A stretch of 64,000 nucleotides of DNA. It comes from Anseranas semipalmata (taxonomy: Eukaryota; Chordata; Aves; Anseriformes; Anseranatidae). This document shows positions 21,630 to 35,527 of this stretch, in pieces. The DNA is taken from the NCBI GenBank assembly GCA_013399115.1, contig VXAA01000915.1, positions 1,118,908-1,182,907 on the forward strand, written 5' to 3'. A program made the translations under genes and the position numbers. Within the stretch, counting starts at the first letter, position 1, and each line of letters starts with the position of its first letter. The notes under the pieces are model-generated. The model worked only from the letters and a program-made list of their open reading frames with translations. It was not told the DNA's origin and did not search any database.

Positions 21630-24600
21630 CACAGACCCGCAGTTCTTGGCAGGAAAATTAAAGTCCCTGAACTAGCAAACGCAGTTGACTTGGCAAATAG
21701 CACTTTCCGTATTACTAGCCTTCCAAACACGCTAGGCAGTCTTACAGCCGGCTGTTTTTCCTCTTCTCCCTTTCACCACGATGGCAGAAGATGGGAAGGG
21801 TGTGCATGTCTGCACTGTGTGCTCTAGCAGTAACTTCCCAAGGCTGTTAATGCTGCTCCAGTTTTGTTAGCCATGGGGTAAGCATTAACAGCAACAGGAC
21901 TCCAGAGGCTGTTAACGCTGTGCCAGGAGACCTCCCATTCAAATCTTGTGTACACCTGATCCTTGGCAGCAGAAAGTCAGCTTCATTCAATTGATTTTTT
22001 AGAGCAACACTGATTTATCCCTGCTGACACAATGGTTCGCATTGCTGAAGGATGTAAGTGCTCGGGGAAACATGTCTCAAACATGCAAAATCTTTCTCCT
22101 TTTTCCCAGAAAGGTAACGCATCCTTGCTAACTCTCTGGATCAAACCACTTTCAGGAGATGCTCACCCAGTATCGCTTATCTAATCTTCCAGACTAGAAC
22201 ATGTGCCAGCAAGAATATAAGATGTGAATGGCTTCATGTAGCAAGCCGTATTTACATGATGGGAGGAGAAAGATTCAAAGGGTTTGGTTCCTCTGCCTCT
22301 GAACTCCGTTTTACACCACATCACAACTGTTGATACCAACATTTGATACAGGAGGTGTATCAGACAGAAGAAATGTTATTTGGACTAAACTCAAAGGCTT
22401 AAGCAAGAGGAGGCATGTTCAAAACTGCATAGAAGACAGCGTAATTTAACCATGGAAAGAGGGAGATACAATTCTGTGTAAAGACGAAAGGCTACAAATG
22501 AACAACTGCTTGAAATAGTCAAGGTCTCTGTGTGAGCATGCATAAGGAATCAGACATGCTTGTGTCAGAGTGAGCTATCCCCCACTGTGTTCAAATTACG
22601 GGTGTGAGCACGTGTGCTTGTACAAGTACAAAGGTATGTTTATGTGTAATGAACACACTTTTAATGAGGTGTCTGCAAAAGGCACAATCAAGCAGCAGCA
22701 GAGTACGTTCATGCCACAGGGGAGAATGTGGAAGTCTCCATCCCTCTGCCTTTATCTCGGTGTTGTATAAAACCCCATGCGCATGTACTTGAACTTGTGA
22801 CATCGAGACCATGGCAAATATAATGAGGAGAAAGAGGTCATTCAGACAAACTTGCCTGTCCTTGGTCGAGTTGGTGTTCATGTCTCGAGCAACGGACTCT
22901 CAGCTGCCGAAGCACTTAAAAGGATAATATTGTAAAAATAAAGCCCATGCTAACTGAGTAAACAAGAAGCTGGAGGACTGGATCTGTCAGGCGCTAGAAC
23001 GGCTTGTAAGCAGAGGTTAAAAGAAAAAAATAAAATAAGTAAAAACAACCTGAAGAGCAAACAAGAGCGCAGGAGGCAATATTTTCATAAGCATTAAAAG
23101 TAGGACCTGTGTTCCGTTTTCAGAAGTGGTTTTAACAGTTAGAAGTCAAAATCACATGACCTTTCAACAAAATTTGGGATTCTATGTCCCTTAGATATTT
23201 TAGATGCTGTTTCTCAACACACAAGACATTGGTGCCCCAGTGAAATGACCAGGCAGCAAGTTTAAAACAAACAAAAAGAAGAGCTTTTTCACACAGCACG
23301 TAATTAAATTTTGAAGCTCATTTGCCACAGGATATTGTGTAGACTGAAAGTATAAATAGGTTCAAAAGGTTTTAGACAAGTTTATGGAGGTTTGGTCTAT
23401 CGGTGGCGATTAAACTTAATAGTCCAAATGCAACATCCAGGCAGTCCTCACAGATTGCTGGAAGGTACAAAACCAGGAGAAGCCTTATTCTTTAAATGCC
23501 CTGTCCTTGCGCGCTGTCCTAAGCATCGTCCTGTAGCTGCTGCTGGAACCGGTGCAATGGGACAGGGGCACCTCTGCTGCGGATCAGACCACATTTATCT
23601 CGCTAAACATGCTGTGAAATGTTGTTTTAGGCTTTCAGAGGGATCTTAACAATCAATCAGTCATTTATCAGTGGTCCTTCATGATTCTCATCGTGTTCTG
23701 GTACAGATTAGATGTCGTTGCCACGTAGACTCTAACAGAATTACACCTCTGTGAAACTCACCTCATGTGGTGAATTCCAAACAGTTCATTTAGGGTCATT
23801 TGACACTGGATTTGAACCCTGTGCCTCTTTTGCAGAGAAATTCCAGAAGAAGGTGGAGAAAACAAGGCTTTAGTTGGCACAAGAGAACATATTACTGTGT
23901 AACAAGACAGTCTAATTCAGATCCCACTGTACTGATTAGACGCAAATTCAGAAACCATGTGGTCATTGTGCTTTCAACAGATATTTTCAGGCAATGCTGC
24001 TCTACACACCCTTCCCAGGAGAAAAGTAAATTGTATGAGGAAAGGTGTAGAGGTAAATTCTGCTCTCCCATGCAGTGGTGTGAGTGTGGAGCATCTCCAG
24101 CTAGCTGAGAGCCACGCAACCAGCACACAATTTGCTGTCAATTAGTGAGCACGAGGATTTCACAATGCTGATCACGGAGGCTAGGTCCTGAGAAACTCCA
24201 CTGATGTGGGTAGAATTACCACACACTGATACTAACTCTGAACTGACCGGGACTACCAGAGGCAAATGGCAATGCTTGGTCACTATACCAAGACAGGGAA
24301 CAGTGAGCACTGGCCCATGGATGTCTGTACGTTCTGCCGTATTTACTTCTGGCAGTGGACAATGATGCTTCCAAAGAAAGATGGGTCTCTTCCAGTACAG
24401 AAAATCAAATGTCTGATCATTGCTCTTCATGCGTGCCTGTACGAGTTCCTCTTAGTGGGCTTCCTGGAGACCACATTGGTCCAAGCCACAACATGCTTAC
24501 TGTGCAATTATTCACGTCCCTTCTTCTCTTCTCTTTCCCTTCTACTCTCATCCATATTTCTTCTCTTCTGCTCTCCTCTTCCCCTCTGTCTCTGCTCTAC

Positions 24601-27600
24601 CCTCCCTGCACCCCACTCCAACTCAAACACCCAAGGCTTTTTTTGGATGAAAATGATGAAAAATAAACCCCTTGTGAGGAGCTGCAGTATGTGCTCTGCC
24701 AGAGAGCGGTCTTATTCATTAAGGTAATGGTCTTGTATGCATTTGGGCATGTTATCAGTAACACTCCAAAGGGAAATGGACTACTTAAACCTATTATATC
24801 ACTGCTTTATTCACCATGTGCTGCCATTTACCTCCTACATGACGCTGGGCTCTAATAGCACCAGTTCTGAGAAACCCTGCACATTAGCCACAAGCAGCTC
24901 ATTAATCCACTGTTTTCATTCTTGCAAAAAAAATGGGCTCCAACCACATGAGAGCTCAGATGCTGAGTGCTCAGCCAAAAACAAAACAGCTTTGTTGTGC
25001 CAGCAGCTCCAAGGTAGCCCCAAACAGAACAGCACTTTCTGCTGATGGGGCATGTAGGGGGTCCCTGGGCTTGGGGGATAGGGATGTGTACTGGGGAGTG
25101 GGACAAAGCTGTCAGCCAGCAGCTGCTGCGGGGAGACTTGGAGAATCTGTGTCCTGGAGGCTGCACGCCAGGCCAGCGAAGCCTTCCTCAGGATCGGGTC
25201 CTGGCTGTTGGTGTGAGCTCTGGCCTGGCTGCAGCTCCATCCCAGGACATCAGCTGTCCCAGGCAGAAGAAAGGAAATGGAAGGCATGTCTTGAACTCCA
25301 GCACGGAGAGCCTGTGATCAGACAGGGGATTGGCAGAATTAATTCCAAGCAGCTACAACGAGATGTTCCTCGAGAGCCCTTGAGGAAAATGAAAGGCATC
25401 CCATCCCATCCCTGAGACACAAATCTGTGAGCCTTTTCACTTCTTCTCAAACACACAGCGTTGTGGCATAAAAAAAAAAACAGTTACATCTGCTTCATCA
25501 AACAAAAGAGCCGAGCTAAGCGCCCAGGCTTTCTCTCCCTAGCCCCATGCTTGCACCCTGCCGAGGAGGTGAGCTGCTCCATCTCCTGGCTGACAGGGCT
25601 CCCTGTCCAAGCCCCCCTTTAGCTCAGGGCAGAGCTTGCTAGAGAACGGTGCAGGTGTCTCCGAGCGTGATTATTTCTGCTGAATCTCCAAGGCTAGCAA
25701 ACAAACCCTCCTGGTTATAGGAAGATGCAAAGCTTGTGAACGGGAGCTCACTTAAAAACAACTGCTCATCCATGTGAGAATAAAACAACATCTGTGTCCA
25801 CAAAACAGGCACAGACAGAAAAAAGAGGCAACCCTTTAATGAGTGGGACTTCAGGAATCTAGGATCTGTCCCTCTGGGACTTCTTGGGCCACTTTTTCCT
25901 GCCTTGCCTGTCAAAAAAGCTGCTGCTCCCTGGCTGTATTTCCCTGCCTTCCCACAGGACAAAGAAAAATACAGAGGCAAGAGGATCTGGCCAGTGAGAA
26001 CTAAAGATGCAAATGTTGGTCATGAGGACCCATGGCATCTTGTTAATACCTGTGCTCCCCTCCTTGCCAAAGAGATCCCTTTCCCAGCTGGAAGGAAGGA
26101 CAAAGATGCTGGTAGCCACAGAGGAGGGGGAGCTGCATGCGGGATTCCACTCTGCAGATGCTGTAGGGCAGAAATAACCACAAGAGACAGTCACCAGATG
26201 ATGGATCTTCCCTGATTCAAGATCCCGGATGCTGCTTCTGGTCAGTGAGCAACGCCCCGCAACCACCACCTGCCTACCAGATGTGCACAACTGCCCCACT
26301 CCCAAAGCCCTCCCACAGTCACTGGTGTGCATGTGTTGCTTTTTATTTCAGGTGGCTTAGCGACAAATCTAAGCAGGAAATAGGGCTTAGGAGGTGTGCA
26401 GTGTAATTCATTTCTGCTCTTGGGAAAGGACACGAATGAAATGGGAAGCAAGGGCTAGAGGGCTGCGCCTGGTGGAAGAACTCCTGCCTGGCTGGGCTAT
26501 GAGATCTGCTCAGGAGAGCCAGACAGCCACACGGTTCAAACTGCCCAGGGAGACCAAGGCTGATAAAATAACTACTGCCAAAAGGAAATGGGATTACAGG
26601 CCTGATCCTGCGCCCTGCCTGCTTCAATGTGTCTACACAGAATGGCTCACAATGAGTGCAAAACTGAGAGGCACTTACAGAGGCGTTTAGTCTAACACAA
26701 AACATTCTCTTGGGGCACAAGGGGGGTGGAGGAAGGCTGGACAGACTCATCCCCATTGAGCTCGGCTTCATTGAAATGAATACATTACTATGGTAGCGAC
26801 TCCAGCCCTTCATATTCTACCTCTGAACAGTATCATGTTTGTGTTGAACAAGGAAGACTTAGGCTGAACATTAGGGAAATTCTTTGCAGTGACAGGGACG
26901 CTTAAGTCCTGGAACAGAGCACAGGGAAAGGGACACAATTTCCAGTGCACAAGGTTTTTGAAAACAAATTGAGACAAAAGTCTTCCGGAGGAGATGTGGG
27001 GCAGGGAGGGAGCCCTACGGCAGCAGGATGGGACTTCTGCTCAGCCCTGTTGCTGTTCTTGTGAAAAAAATGTAGATCGGGTTTTATAGAGCCGTATGAT
27101 CTCCTGACAGCTCTCTGAGCGATATCAGTGACAGACCCCAGACCCTCTTCCCTACCTCTTTCCTCCTATTCTTAGCTGAGGCTTACCTGCTAACTGGCAT
27201 GTAAAACAGAGCTGCAAATCCCCTCTCCCCAACCCCTTGCACGTCTCTGCCTCTCGCTGCCCCATCTGAGGCCTGTTTTCTCTTTTGATGCTTCTAATGA
27301 AACTAAGTGGCTGCAACCAGAAAGTTTCCACTTCCTGCCTCTGGGCTGATTACTGCAGAGCTGACAAAGGCAGCATCCTGCGCCGGAGCCTCTATGGATG
27401 GGAACCCTCAGGGGAGGGGATAAAGTAATGCTCCGTGCCCTCTGCTCGTCAAGCGCTATTAGAGAGCTGACTGCCTAACCTGGCTACCTAAGAGAGCAGG
27501 ACCTCACCAGCCTGACTTCTGGGGCCAAGGTCTCTGGAAAACATGCGCTAGTGCACGGATGCATGATATCCTCTGCAGTCCTTGATACTAGGCTTCAGCA

Positions 27601-30600
27601 TCAGAACCTGAAAAGAATAAGTAAAGTTCCTTTATCATCCATACTGCAGCAATTTTGGCTGGTGCTGCTGAAGGGGGAGCTGGTCTCACTTGCTATTTTT
27701 GTGTATACTTAATACTGTCTAGAGACACTTCTCCACAGCCCTGATGGATGGATCCTGTTTGTGCCTTAAGCTGAGATGGAAGGAGCAGCTGCAAAGCGAT
27801 GGTCCATCCGTCCAACCCCTTCTGCCTGCCCAACCTCATCTTTAAAAGCCAGTGAGGGAAGAGACCAGTGTGAGGGCCATGTCAGGCCCTGACTGTCCTG
27901 CTGATGAGAATTTCTACTAGAGACTTCTGAGCATTAAGGCTGAACTTTTCCAGCGCAGCCACTAGCTTTCTGCCTGGCCAGATACACTGAGGCTGAGTAA
28001 GCGCCAGCTGAACTTGCAAGGACTTCCAGGTGACCAAGACACCCCCAAAATCACACTTACTTGGGTCTTAGAAGGCAGGTTGCTGCCTTCTAATTCCCTC
28101 TCCCTCAATTCAGGAACCACGAATGCACGCTCAGAACTTGGTTCCAGGTCTGGTCAGTGCCAAAGACCTCCACCAGATGCACCACGTGTTTCTCAGCAGC
28201 CTGGGCTCTAAGCAATTCACCACAGACAAGGCTCACACACATATAGCTCCTAGCGCCTCTCCTGCAGGATGCCCCTTGTGAAACTTTACTCCAGGTTTCT
28301 CCTTTAGCCCATGTGCCTTCATCCTGCATGTGAATCAAGGGCTTCCCAAACAATATCCTGACCCCATGCAGCTACAGCCCTCTTCTCAGCTGGATTCCGT
28401 CGTGGAGCAGGGCTGGCTGACACCACACTGCCCGGCCCTCACAAAGACATCTCCTGGGTTATTGCACCTTGGAGCTCCCGGCTGCTCCTGGAAATCTGCA
28501 CCAGTAACAGCAGGGCTCAGCTTCCCTACACATCACCTTGCTGACACGAGGGGAAAGTAAACAAGATTCTGCTCAGCACTGCAGCGACCAACTGCTCCAG
28601 TGTTGCCTGGCAGATGGGGCCCAAGAGGAACCATCTGTTCCTGAGCCCTAAATTTCTCCCTGCGAGATCCTGGGCTGAAGATACCCAAGTGAGTTCAATG
28701 GGAGCGGAGGCACTAGGGAGCAGCCATGGCCTCAGCTGCTCCTTCAGTCCTTGGTGACTGGGCCTCCTGCAGAACCGAGCCAGGGCTAGGTCCTCCATTC
28801 CATGGGCTACTGGATGCCTGCAGCATTCCTGTTCCCTACATTAATTTTTCTTTCTCTCTGCACGTCTCTACCTTCTTTTCACATCTGCAGTCCTTCCCAC
28901 GTGCACGCAATGCTTTGGTACGGTATGTGTTCCCTGCTGCAAAACTGGGCAGAGGCGACACGGTCCCCCTGCAGCCCCCACAGCTGCCACTAACTCTGCC
29001 CTCTATGCACCCTGCTCTCCTTGTCCAAAAAAGTGCAGCTGCCCTGTGCAAAGGCCATTTGCCTGATACCTAGTTGTTGACAGTTCATCTGGCTCCTCCA
29101 GCACATTCTGGCAACACTGGGGAAGTTTCAGTAACGCTGTTAGAGCTCAGGGAAGGGGCTGGCATTTCAGAGAGAGAAGGGAATGACATCCAGGGAAGTC
29201 TGGAGAAAGAAAGAGCAATCTGCTGCTAGTCAGCATGTCTGAGAAGCTGGGAACATATTGCATTAAACTGATAATAACACCTTGAACAGCAGGGTGGTAG
29301 TTTCCATCTGGCCTCGTGCTGAGCTTGGTCTCTCTCATTTCTTCCCTGCTGCAGCCAGGGAATCTGAGGCACAGGGTTGGCCACAGGTCACCCAGCAAGG
29401 CAGAGCAAGGATGAAAAGAGCCCTATAGTGAGAGCAGGGTGCTGAGAAGCAGCAGCAGCACAGACTCTTGACTCTCCTTTCACCCCAACTAGACCCTCCT
29501 TAAGCCTGGGAGGTGGGAAGGCACTAGAGCTCTTCGCTTAATTAGTAGCAACAGCTGAAGCACTTGAGAAACAAAAGCTCCTCTCTCTCTCTGCCCCACT
29601 TTTACTTGGGAGCCAGGGGTGGGGAGCAAATTGCTTGGAAGCCAGAAAGCGCCCTGGATCTTGTCACCATGGCTGCACAGACACAGCCTCCTGTTATCTC
29701 CAGAGGAACAAAACCCTCCTCCCACCCTCTTCTGTCTCAGCTGGAGCTGATAAAAGAAGAAGAAATAAACAAAACAAATTAAAAAAATACCCCAACCCAA
29801 ACCGGCAAGTCAATATCCAGGGAATAAAACAACCTTCTGCAAAACATATTTGTTTCTGTAGTGGCTTCTGGGCTGCTGGAGAGCTGAAAGACTCAAATGA
29901 GCACTTCAGGTTACAGAGTCCATCTCAGTAATGCCAGGAGTTACAAAATCACAACTCACAGATCATGCCATTTGTTTGAGAATAATGATCTCTAGCTATA
30001 TATATCTAATTGTGTAGATCTGATTTATTTATATACATGAATTGTGTACTATCAAAATGATTATATATAATTTTTATGTCTGCTTGTTTGAAACCCAGAG
30101 GGATCACATCTGTAAGTTTTCTGTAAGAGCTGGAGTCTTGCCTCTTCTATCTCTGTATTCCACCATGTGCACGGAGAGGCATCAGAGGCAGCAGCAAGTA
30201 AGCAGGGTAAGGCAGCAGAAGTAATCAGCTAATAGAGATTTTTGTGCTACCACAGTTAAACTGCTTTTGGTACCTGGGCACCTTCACTCAGTGTGGATAG
30301 GAGCTTTAGAAAGTAACACAAAATGAAAAACAAAGTGGGACTTTGATGTGTTCTCACAACTAAAAGGCTAAAAATATGCCAAATAGCATAGGAGCAAAGC
30401 AGTGAAAACTAGCAACCATATATTTATGTATTGAGAGAAATTAGGGCTATTATGGTTGCTCCAGACTGGCTTCCTACATAAGCTGGATAGATAATTTCAC
30501 TTGATGCTTCATGCATCAAGCTCTGACCATCTGGCTGAATGCGAACATACCTTTTAGCAACATGTCTCATTTTGGCTTGATGCCTCCAGGGCCACCTCCC

Positions 30601-33600
30601 TGCAACAGGCACTATTTCAGTGCTTAATTACACTTACTGTTGAAAAAGGACAACTTATTTTTAGTCTGTATCTTTCCAGTATCAGCTTCTGGCTACTGAG
30701 TATTCAACTGTTTGTGTACACATGTAGTAAGCTGTACGCTTAAATCAGCCTGTGATCTGCACAGGACATTGGGGGTCAGAAGATGGCCCACAGAATAACT
30801 ATAAGTTTTCTTGCCTTTTTTTTTTTTTTTTTAAGTCAATAATATGTGAACCAACAAATTAAGGGGAATAAGAATAACTGCTAATTCAAAGTTTAACCTA
30901 GTTTTCTCCATTGGCACTGGCAGGCACACACAGTCGGTTCTTTGGCTCTTTTTTATTATCAGTAGTTGAAATTAAAATGCTTGTAATTCTACCAAGAAAA
31001 TTATGACTTTGTAATACAACAAACATTTTGCTTACATGATAAATTTTGTCTTTGTTTACAACTTTTATTTGCAACTGCCAAGAAATACCAAGTTGTCCCT
31101 TGATTCAAAAAGGCTGAAGAACACCACCATATTAAACAGTTGATTATGTCTTTCAACTTTTCCACACCCATATTTTCTCCCATCAGCAGTTCTTTGGTCA
31201 ACTGTAGCAAAGTGTTACCTGTAGAAGTCTAACCTGGGTCACAAAAGACAATTCAGCAAGAGAGGTTTCTGCCTGGGAGACTTACAGGGCTGAACTCTCG
31301 CTTTTAAACTTACCTGACCTTCCTTTGCATATGGATATACCTGGATAAACTCATTTAGATCACGACAACAGCTTGCTCAGCCTGGCCTGAAAAGATCAGG
31401 CTCTTATTGATAGCTCTGAGCACATTGTTATCGCTACAGAAAGCATGCTGCTCTCATGTTCTCCCACTGCCAGATAAACATGAACATCTGCATAACCATT
31501 GTAATAACAGCAATACCAATATTAATGATACTGGGGTGAGAACCAGGTCTAGCCTCCAGTGCTTGTATTCTCCTGGACAACCATATCCAGGACCTCTCTC
31601 AGACATCTTTGAGAACCTGGGTTAAGAAATCATTTTAAGGGAGTTGCTGATTTTTTCCACAAACACACCAATAGATAACAAAACGAGTGTAGGATTTCAT
31701 AGCACATCAGGTATTCATGTTGGGTGTGGACTTTCAATGATCTTACGAGGGAAAGAAATTGCAAAAGCTAGTCAATGCTGTGGACTGCAACCCAGGACTC
31801 TGGGGCTTCATCATACCTATGCCTCTGACTTGCTGCACGCTCTAGAAGAATTACTGTCCCATTGCTTTTATTTGTTTTTGCAAAGAGGAAGAACAGTATC
31901 TCTGGACCAGAGGTATATGAAGTATGTCCCTTACAACAAAGGCCCCAGAGGAAGTCTTTGTCCCCCTTCCACGCCGTATGATCAACAGGGCTTGCACTAG
32001 TGCTCAGGGATGCTTCTATGGTTCAGCATCATTGTCAGCCCTTTGCCCCATAACCAGTTATAATTAAAGACCTGTTTCCGAAGGGTGTAGATGACTGTGC
32101 TCACATGCCCCTTGGTGTGGCAGAACTAGCTAATATTTTGTTTCTGCAGAGCCAGTATTTGACCTCTCTGTTCCCTGCTGACCATGTGCCCCCTTTTACA
32201 TATTAGCATCATGCGCCGGTTGCAGTGTCTGCCCCTCTGCTATCACTCACACGTACATACACCCCTCATCTCCCAGCACCCATCAACTCCTAGCATCTGT
32301 GCCACTTGCTTGGCCTCTTTTCCTTTATGCTGCTCCCCTCCACAGTCGTGTGACTGCTATTGTGTGGTCCCCGCCACACAAAAGCTAGCCTGACCTAATT
32401 TAAATCAGTGCTATTGAAGCCGTTCTTGTTTTATCTCCCAGCACAAGGGCTGTGCTCCCCATTTCAGAGGTAGCACAAATGAATGGCTAATTGGGGGGGT
32501 ATTGTGCAGGCAGTGTTGTCTCCCAGCCCTGATTGTCAGCTCTCCTGCTTGATGGTGCTCCGAGCTCCCCTCTCTTCTAACAGCCACGCAGGCTGTTTAG
32601 AGAGCAGAGGGAGGAAAAGGGGAGAATGGAACTCTGCAGGCATTGCAGCATGTCAGACAAACAAAGCAGAGCATGGCCACGTTCAGCGCACTGGTGAAAA
32701 GGCTAGCTGGGGGAGGGTTCCCTTGTTCAGAAAGGGCAGATGCTGGTGATAACAGTAAAGAATATCCATCCTTCACCTCCAAATAACCCCCCTGCTTTCT
32801 TTTTCCTGGGTATTTATGTGACAGTCCTTCCTAGAGCTCTGGAGACTGCCCTCTGGGAGGGGAGGCGAGGCAGAGGGGGCTCTCCTACATGAGCCAGGCC
32901 ATAGTGGTTCTAAGTCTTGGGAGCAGCGGAAGTGGGATAGGTCAGGGGCTGGAGGGGAGACGGAAATGCTACCAGTCTCTGCATCCTCCTGGGCGAAGTT
33001 TGAGCAGTCAGCAACAATGGACCTTTGTAAGCAAAGTGAGGAACATCCTCGGGAGCCATTCCAGCAAGTGGCAACCAGCACGAAGAGGGACCTTTGTCTG
33101 GGCCCTCAAAGCCACAGTTGCACAGACAAGGTGGATCCAGAGCCCAGGACCTACCTACACTGTGTGTCTCAGGGCTACTAGAGTCCAATGCTGTCTTAAC
33201 GAGTGACAATTGTAGTATTGTACCTGAGTAGGTTTGGGAGTTAATGCCAGCAGCACAATGTCTTTTGTCTAATTTATGCCTCTGTCTCCCATAGGTACCT
33301 TCCAAGAGCTTCCTCCCTGGGGCTGTTTGGTCTGTTTCTCTCCTTTCTCCACTGATCGCCTGACTGAAGGAGAGGCCTGCGGAAGAAAACAAAACCCAAA
33401 GCATTTGAATCTTTTCATTGATGGTCTTGGTTCAGCACAGATTCACTTGCTTCTGCTCTAGGGAGAGGACTTTGCCCTCACATATTGATTAGGTTTGCCC
33501 CCAGCACACTCAGGTGATGCACAGTGCGAAGGTTGCTACCAGAGTCCTCTCCTGCAGGCTCTACCAGCTGCAGGCAAAAAGAGTGCAACACCAGGATATT

Positions 33601-34125
33601 AAACAGCAATGTGAAGCAAACAAGTCCCAAGGGTTCAGGTTTGTATTAATGTAATGTTCTAATCCTTACTGCCAGTCAAATAAGAATAAAACACCAGCAA
33701 GTCCTGGAGTTAAAAGACACGTGACAACCTCCTCTCTATCCCTTTTGGCCCCAAATCAAGAGATTAGCCACAAAATCATAAAATTAGAAGTAACTATGAG
33801 GTTCTTTTATTTCTTTTGTGTTTATGATTTATTCCTCTCTTCCCAGCTTTTCTCTGCAGCAAGCAGAGCATAAAACACACTTCAACAAAGAAAACAAAAC
33901 AGGAAAAAATTAATTCTCACATTACCTGATTCTGAGGGCTGAGGTTTTGTGAAAAAAAAAGAACAATTGCCATAGGAGTGTATGAGTTGCTAACATTGCA
34001 TTAAGATAAAGATGAGGAACTGGTATATTCCTAGAACCATGTGGGGTTGGCAACAGGGACTTTACCCAAAACCTCAGTGTTGGGAAACTGTGACTGCTGG
34101 TGTCACATCACCCTGCTCTGTGATA
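21630..34125. other. Gene-poor spacer
   Basis: Twelve kilobases without a supportable gene. It holds old repeat relics, a T run at 30816-30832 and simple A/T-rich DNA around 29990-30070. A GC-richer stretch at 25.0-29.2 kb has many short overlapping frames, none of which matches a protein family or joins by in-phase splice sites. Confidence 0.45.
29357..29430 (-). repeat. MIR-type ancient SINE relic
   Basis: GGGAATCTGAGGCACAGGG, GGCCACAGGTCACCCAGCAA and GGCAGAGCAAGGATGAAAAG follow the order of the complement of MIR (GGAAACTGAGGC, then CAAGGTCACACAGC, then GGCAGAGCTGGGATT). Confidence 0.55.
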
Positions 34126-34130
34126 TGGTT

Positions 34131-34213
34131 TAATGGTGGACTTAGTAGTGTTAGGTTATAGGTTGGACTGGATGATCTTAGAGGTCTTTTCCAACCTAAA
34201 TGATTCTGTGATC
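34131..34213 (+). mobile_element. CR1 LINE 3' end
   Basis: GGTTGGACTGGATGATCTTA, then GAGGTCTTTTCCAACC, then AAATGATTCTGTGAT is the sense 3' end of CR1. It is the only clearly + strand CR1 copy seen, and is truncated to about 80 bases. Confidence 0.75.
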
Positions 34214-35131
34214 CTCTTGCACAGCTCCCACTGCCTTGCAGAGACACAGGTGATGAGAACAGGGTTTGGCCCACCACACATTAGGGAAGCTTCACTCGCA
34301 GCGAAGGAAATCTCCCCCGCGGAGGGGTGGCACCAAGGGTCTGTCCTCTTGCTCAGAAACCCACCGCCAGTCATCCTCCAGCTCCTGTCCCCAGGCTGGA
34401 TCCCCTCCCTCCCTCCCGAGCAGCTCCGCAGGGAGCTCCGCTCCCTGTTGCCACTATTCTACCGACATCTGGTGGCAGCTGCCTCAGGAAGAGGAGCTGC
34501 TTCTTCAAAAGCCGCCCAAATGCAGCCACATCGAGCCCTCCACAACCAGCCCGTAGCCTCCACACCTGGCCTGGGCCTCGGCCGGTGGGCCCTGGGGGAG
34601 CGCCTGGGCCTGGAGGACGCAGGCTGGGCCTGGAGAGCCCGCACCAGGCCTGGGCCACCGGCAGCCCCTATGGCGGGGAGCGGGGTGCGAGGCCTGGCGG
34701 TGCCGGTGTGGGGAGGCCCCTTCTGCTGCCCCACCGCGGGACTGGCGGCTTTCTGAGGGGAGCAGCACCGAAATGCCGCCGGGCACGGCAGCACGGCCTG
34801 GGACAGCCACCGCCACCGCACCCTGAGCCGCCTTTTGCGGACTGCGGGTCTCTGGAGACACTAGTTGCTCATTAACGCTAATCACTCTGAATCCCGCACG
34901 ATGTTTCTCTGTGTTTGGGGCTGGTTTTTTGTTGTTGTTGTTTGTTTAGGGCTGTTTTTGTTTGTTTGTTTGTTGTTTGTTTGGGGTTACTGTGAGGTGC
35001 CGCCGCTTGGCGCCGAGGCTCAGGGACGTTCCCTCAGCCGCCGGCCCCGCGCTGAGGTGGCCCCGCGCCCCCTGAGGGAGCGCAGGGCGCTGGGAACATG
35101 GGGCGCTGCCTGAAAGGAGCACTCAGGGCGG

Positions 35132-35204
35132 GTTTCCGTAGTGTAGCGGTTATCACGTTCGCCTCACACGCGAAAGGTCCCCGGTTCGATCCCGGGCGGA
35201 AACA
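35132..35204 (+). tRNA. tRNA-Val (anticodon CAC)
   Basis: A complete 73-base tRNA with no intron. The acceptor stem GTTTCCG pairs with CGGAAAC, with discriminator A at 35204. The A-box region is TAGTGTAGCGG, the anticodon loop carries CAC, and the T arm is CCCGG-TTCGATC-CCGGG, which contains the internal B box. It is very close to human tRNA-Val-CAC and is followed by a T-run terminator. It decodes GUG codons and should be transcribed by RNA polymerase III. It faces a tRNA-Gly gene 323 bases away. The same pair, in the same order and orientation relative to DPP9, is known from human 19p13.3. Confidence 0.97.
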
Positions 35205-35209
35205 CCTGC

Positions 35210-35214
35210 TTTTT
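35210..35214 (+). terminator. Pol III terminator of tRNA-Val
   Basis: A run of five T begins six bases after the tRNA-Val discriminator base, the normal RNA polymerase III stop. A longer T run at about 35234-35246 would serve as backup. Confidence 0.85.
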
Positions 35215-35515
35215 CTATTACTTTATTTTTCTCTTTTTTTTTTTTCCTTTCTCCACCCACCACATTTATATTTACCTCCACCCGACTCCTCCCGACATTC
35301 CGGGGCCTCGCGGCTTCCCTCGGCGCGAGCCGGGACAGCAACAACGGCACCGTGCGCTGCAGCGTTGGGCAGCGCCCGCGTCCCGCCGCGCCTGGCTGGT
35401 GACCGCCAGGGTCCGGGTGGGCACAACACCGCCGAGTGGGGCGGTTTCCGTATAAGACGCGTTCTGAATTCGTTTCGAAATTTATGGGAAGCGGAGGAAA
35501 AAAAGTATTCCAAAG

Positions 35516-35519
35516 AAAA
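35516..35519 (-). terminator. Pol III terminator of tRNA-Gly
   Basis: Four A on the + strand (TTTT on the transcribed minus strand) start eight bases beyond the tRNA-Gly 3' end. A second, longer run of seven A lies at about 35498-35504. Confidence 0.8.
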
Positions 35520-35527
35520 GTTAGCGC

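Noticed and set aside
31786..31860. Possible further MIR copy
   Set aside because: The block order is similar but no block of ten or more bases fits well. Left out of the feature list.
34133..34885. Long frames on both strands before the tRNA genes
   Set aside because: Part reads through a CR1 fragment and the rest is CpG-island composition. No family resemblance.
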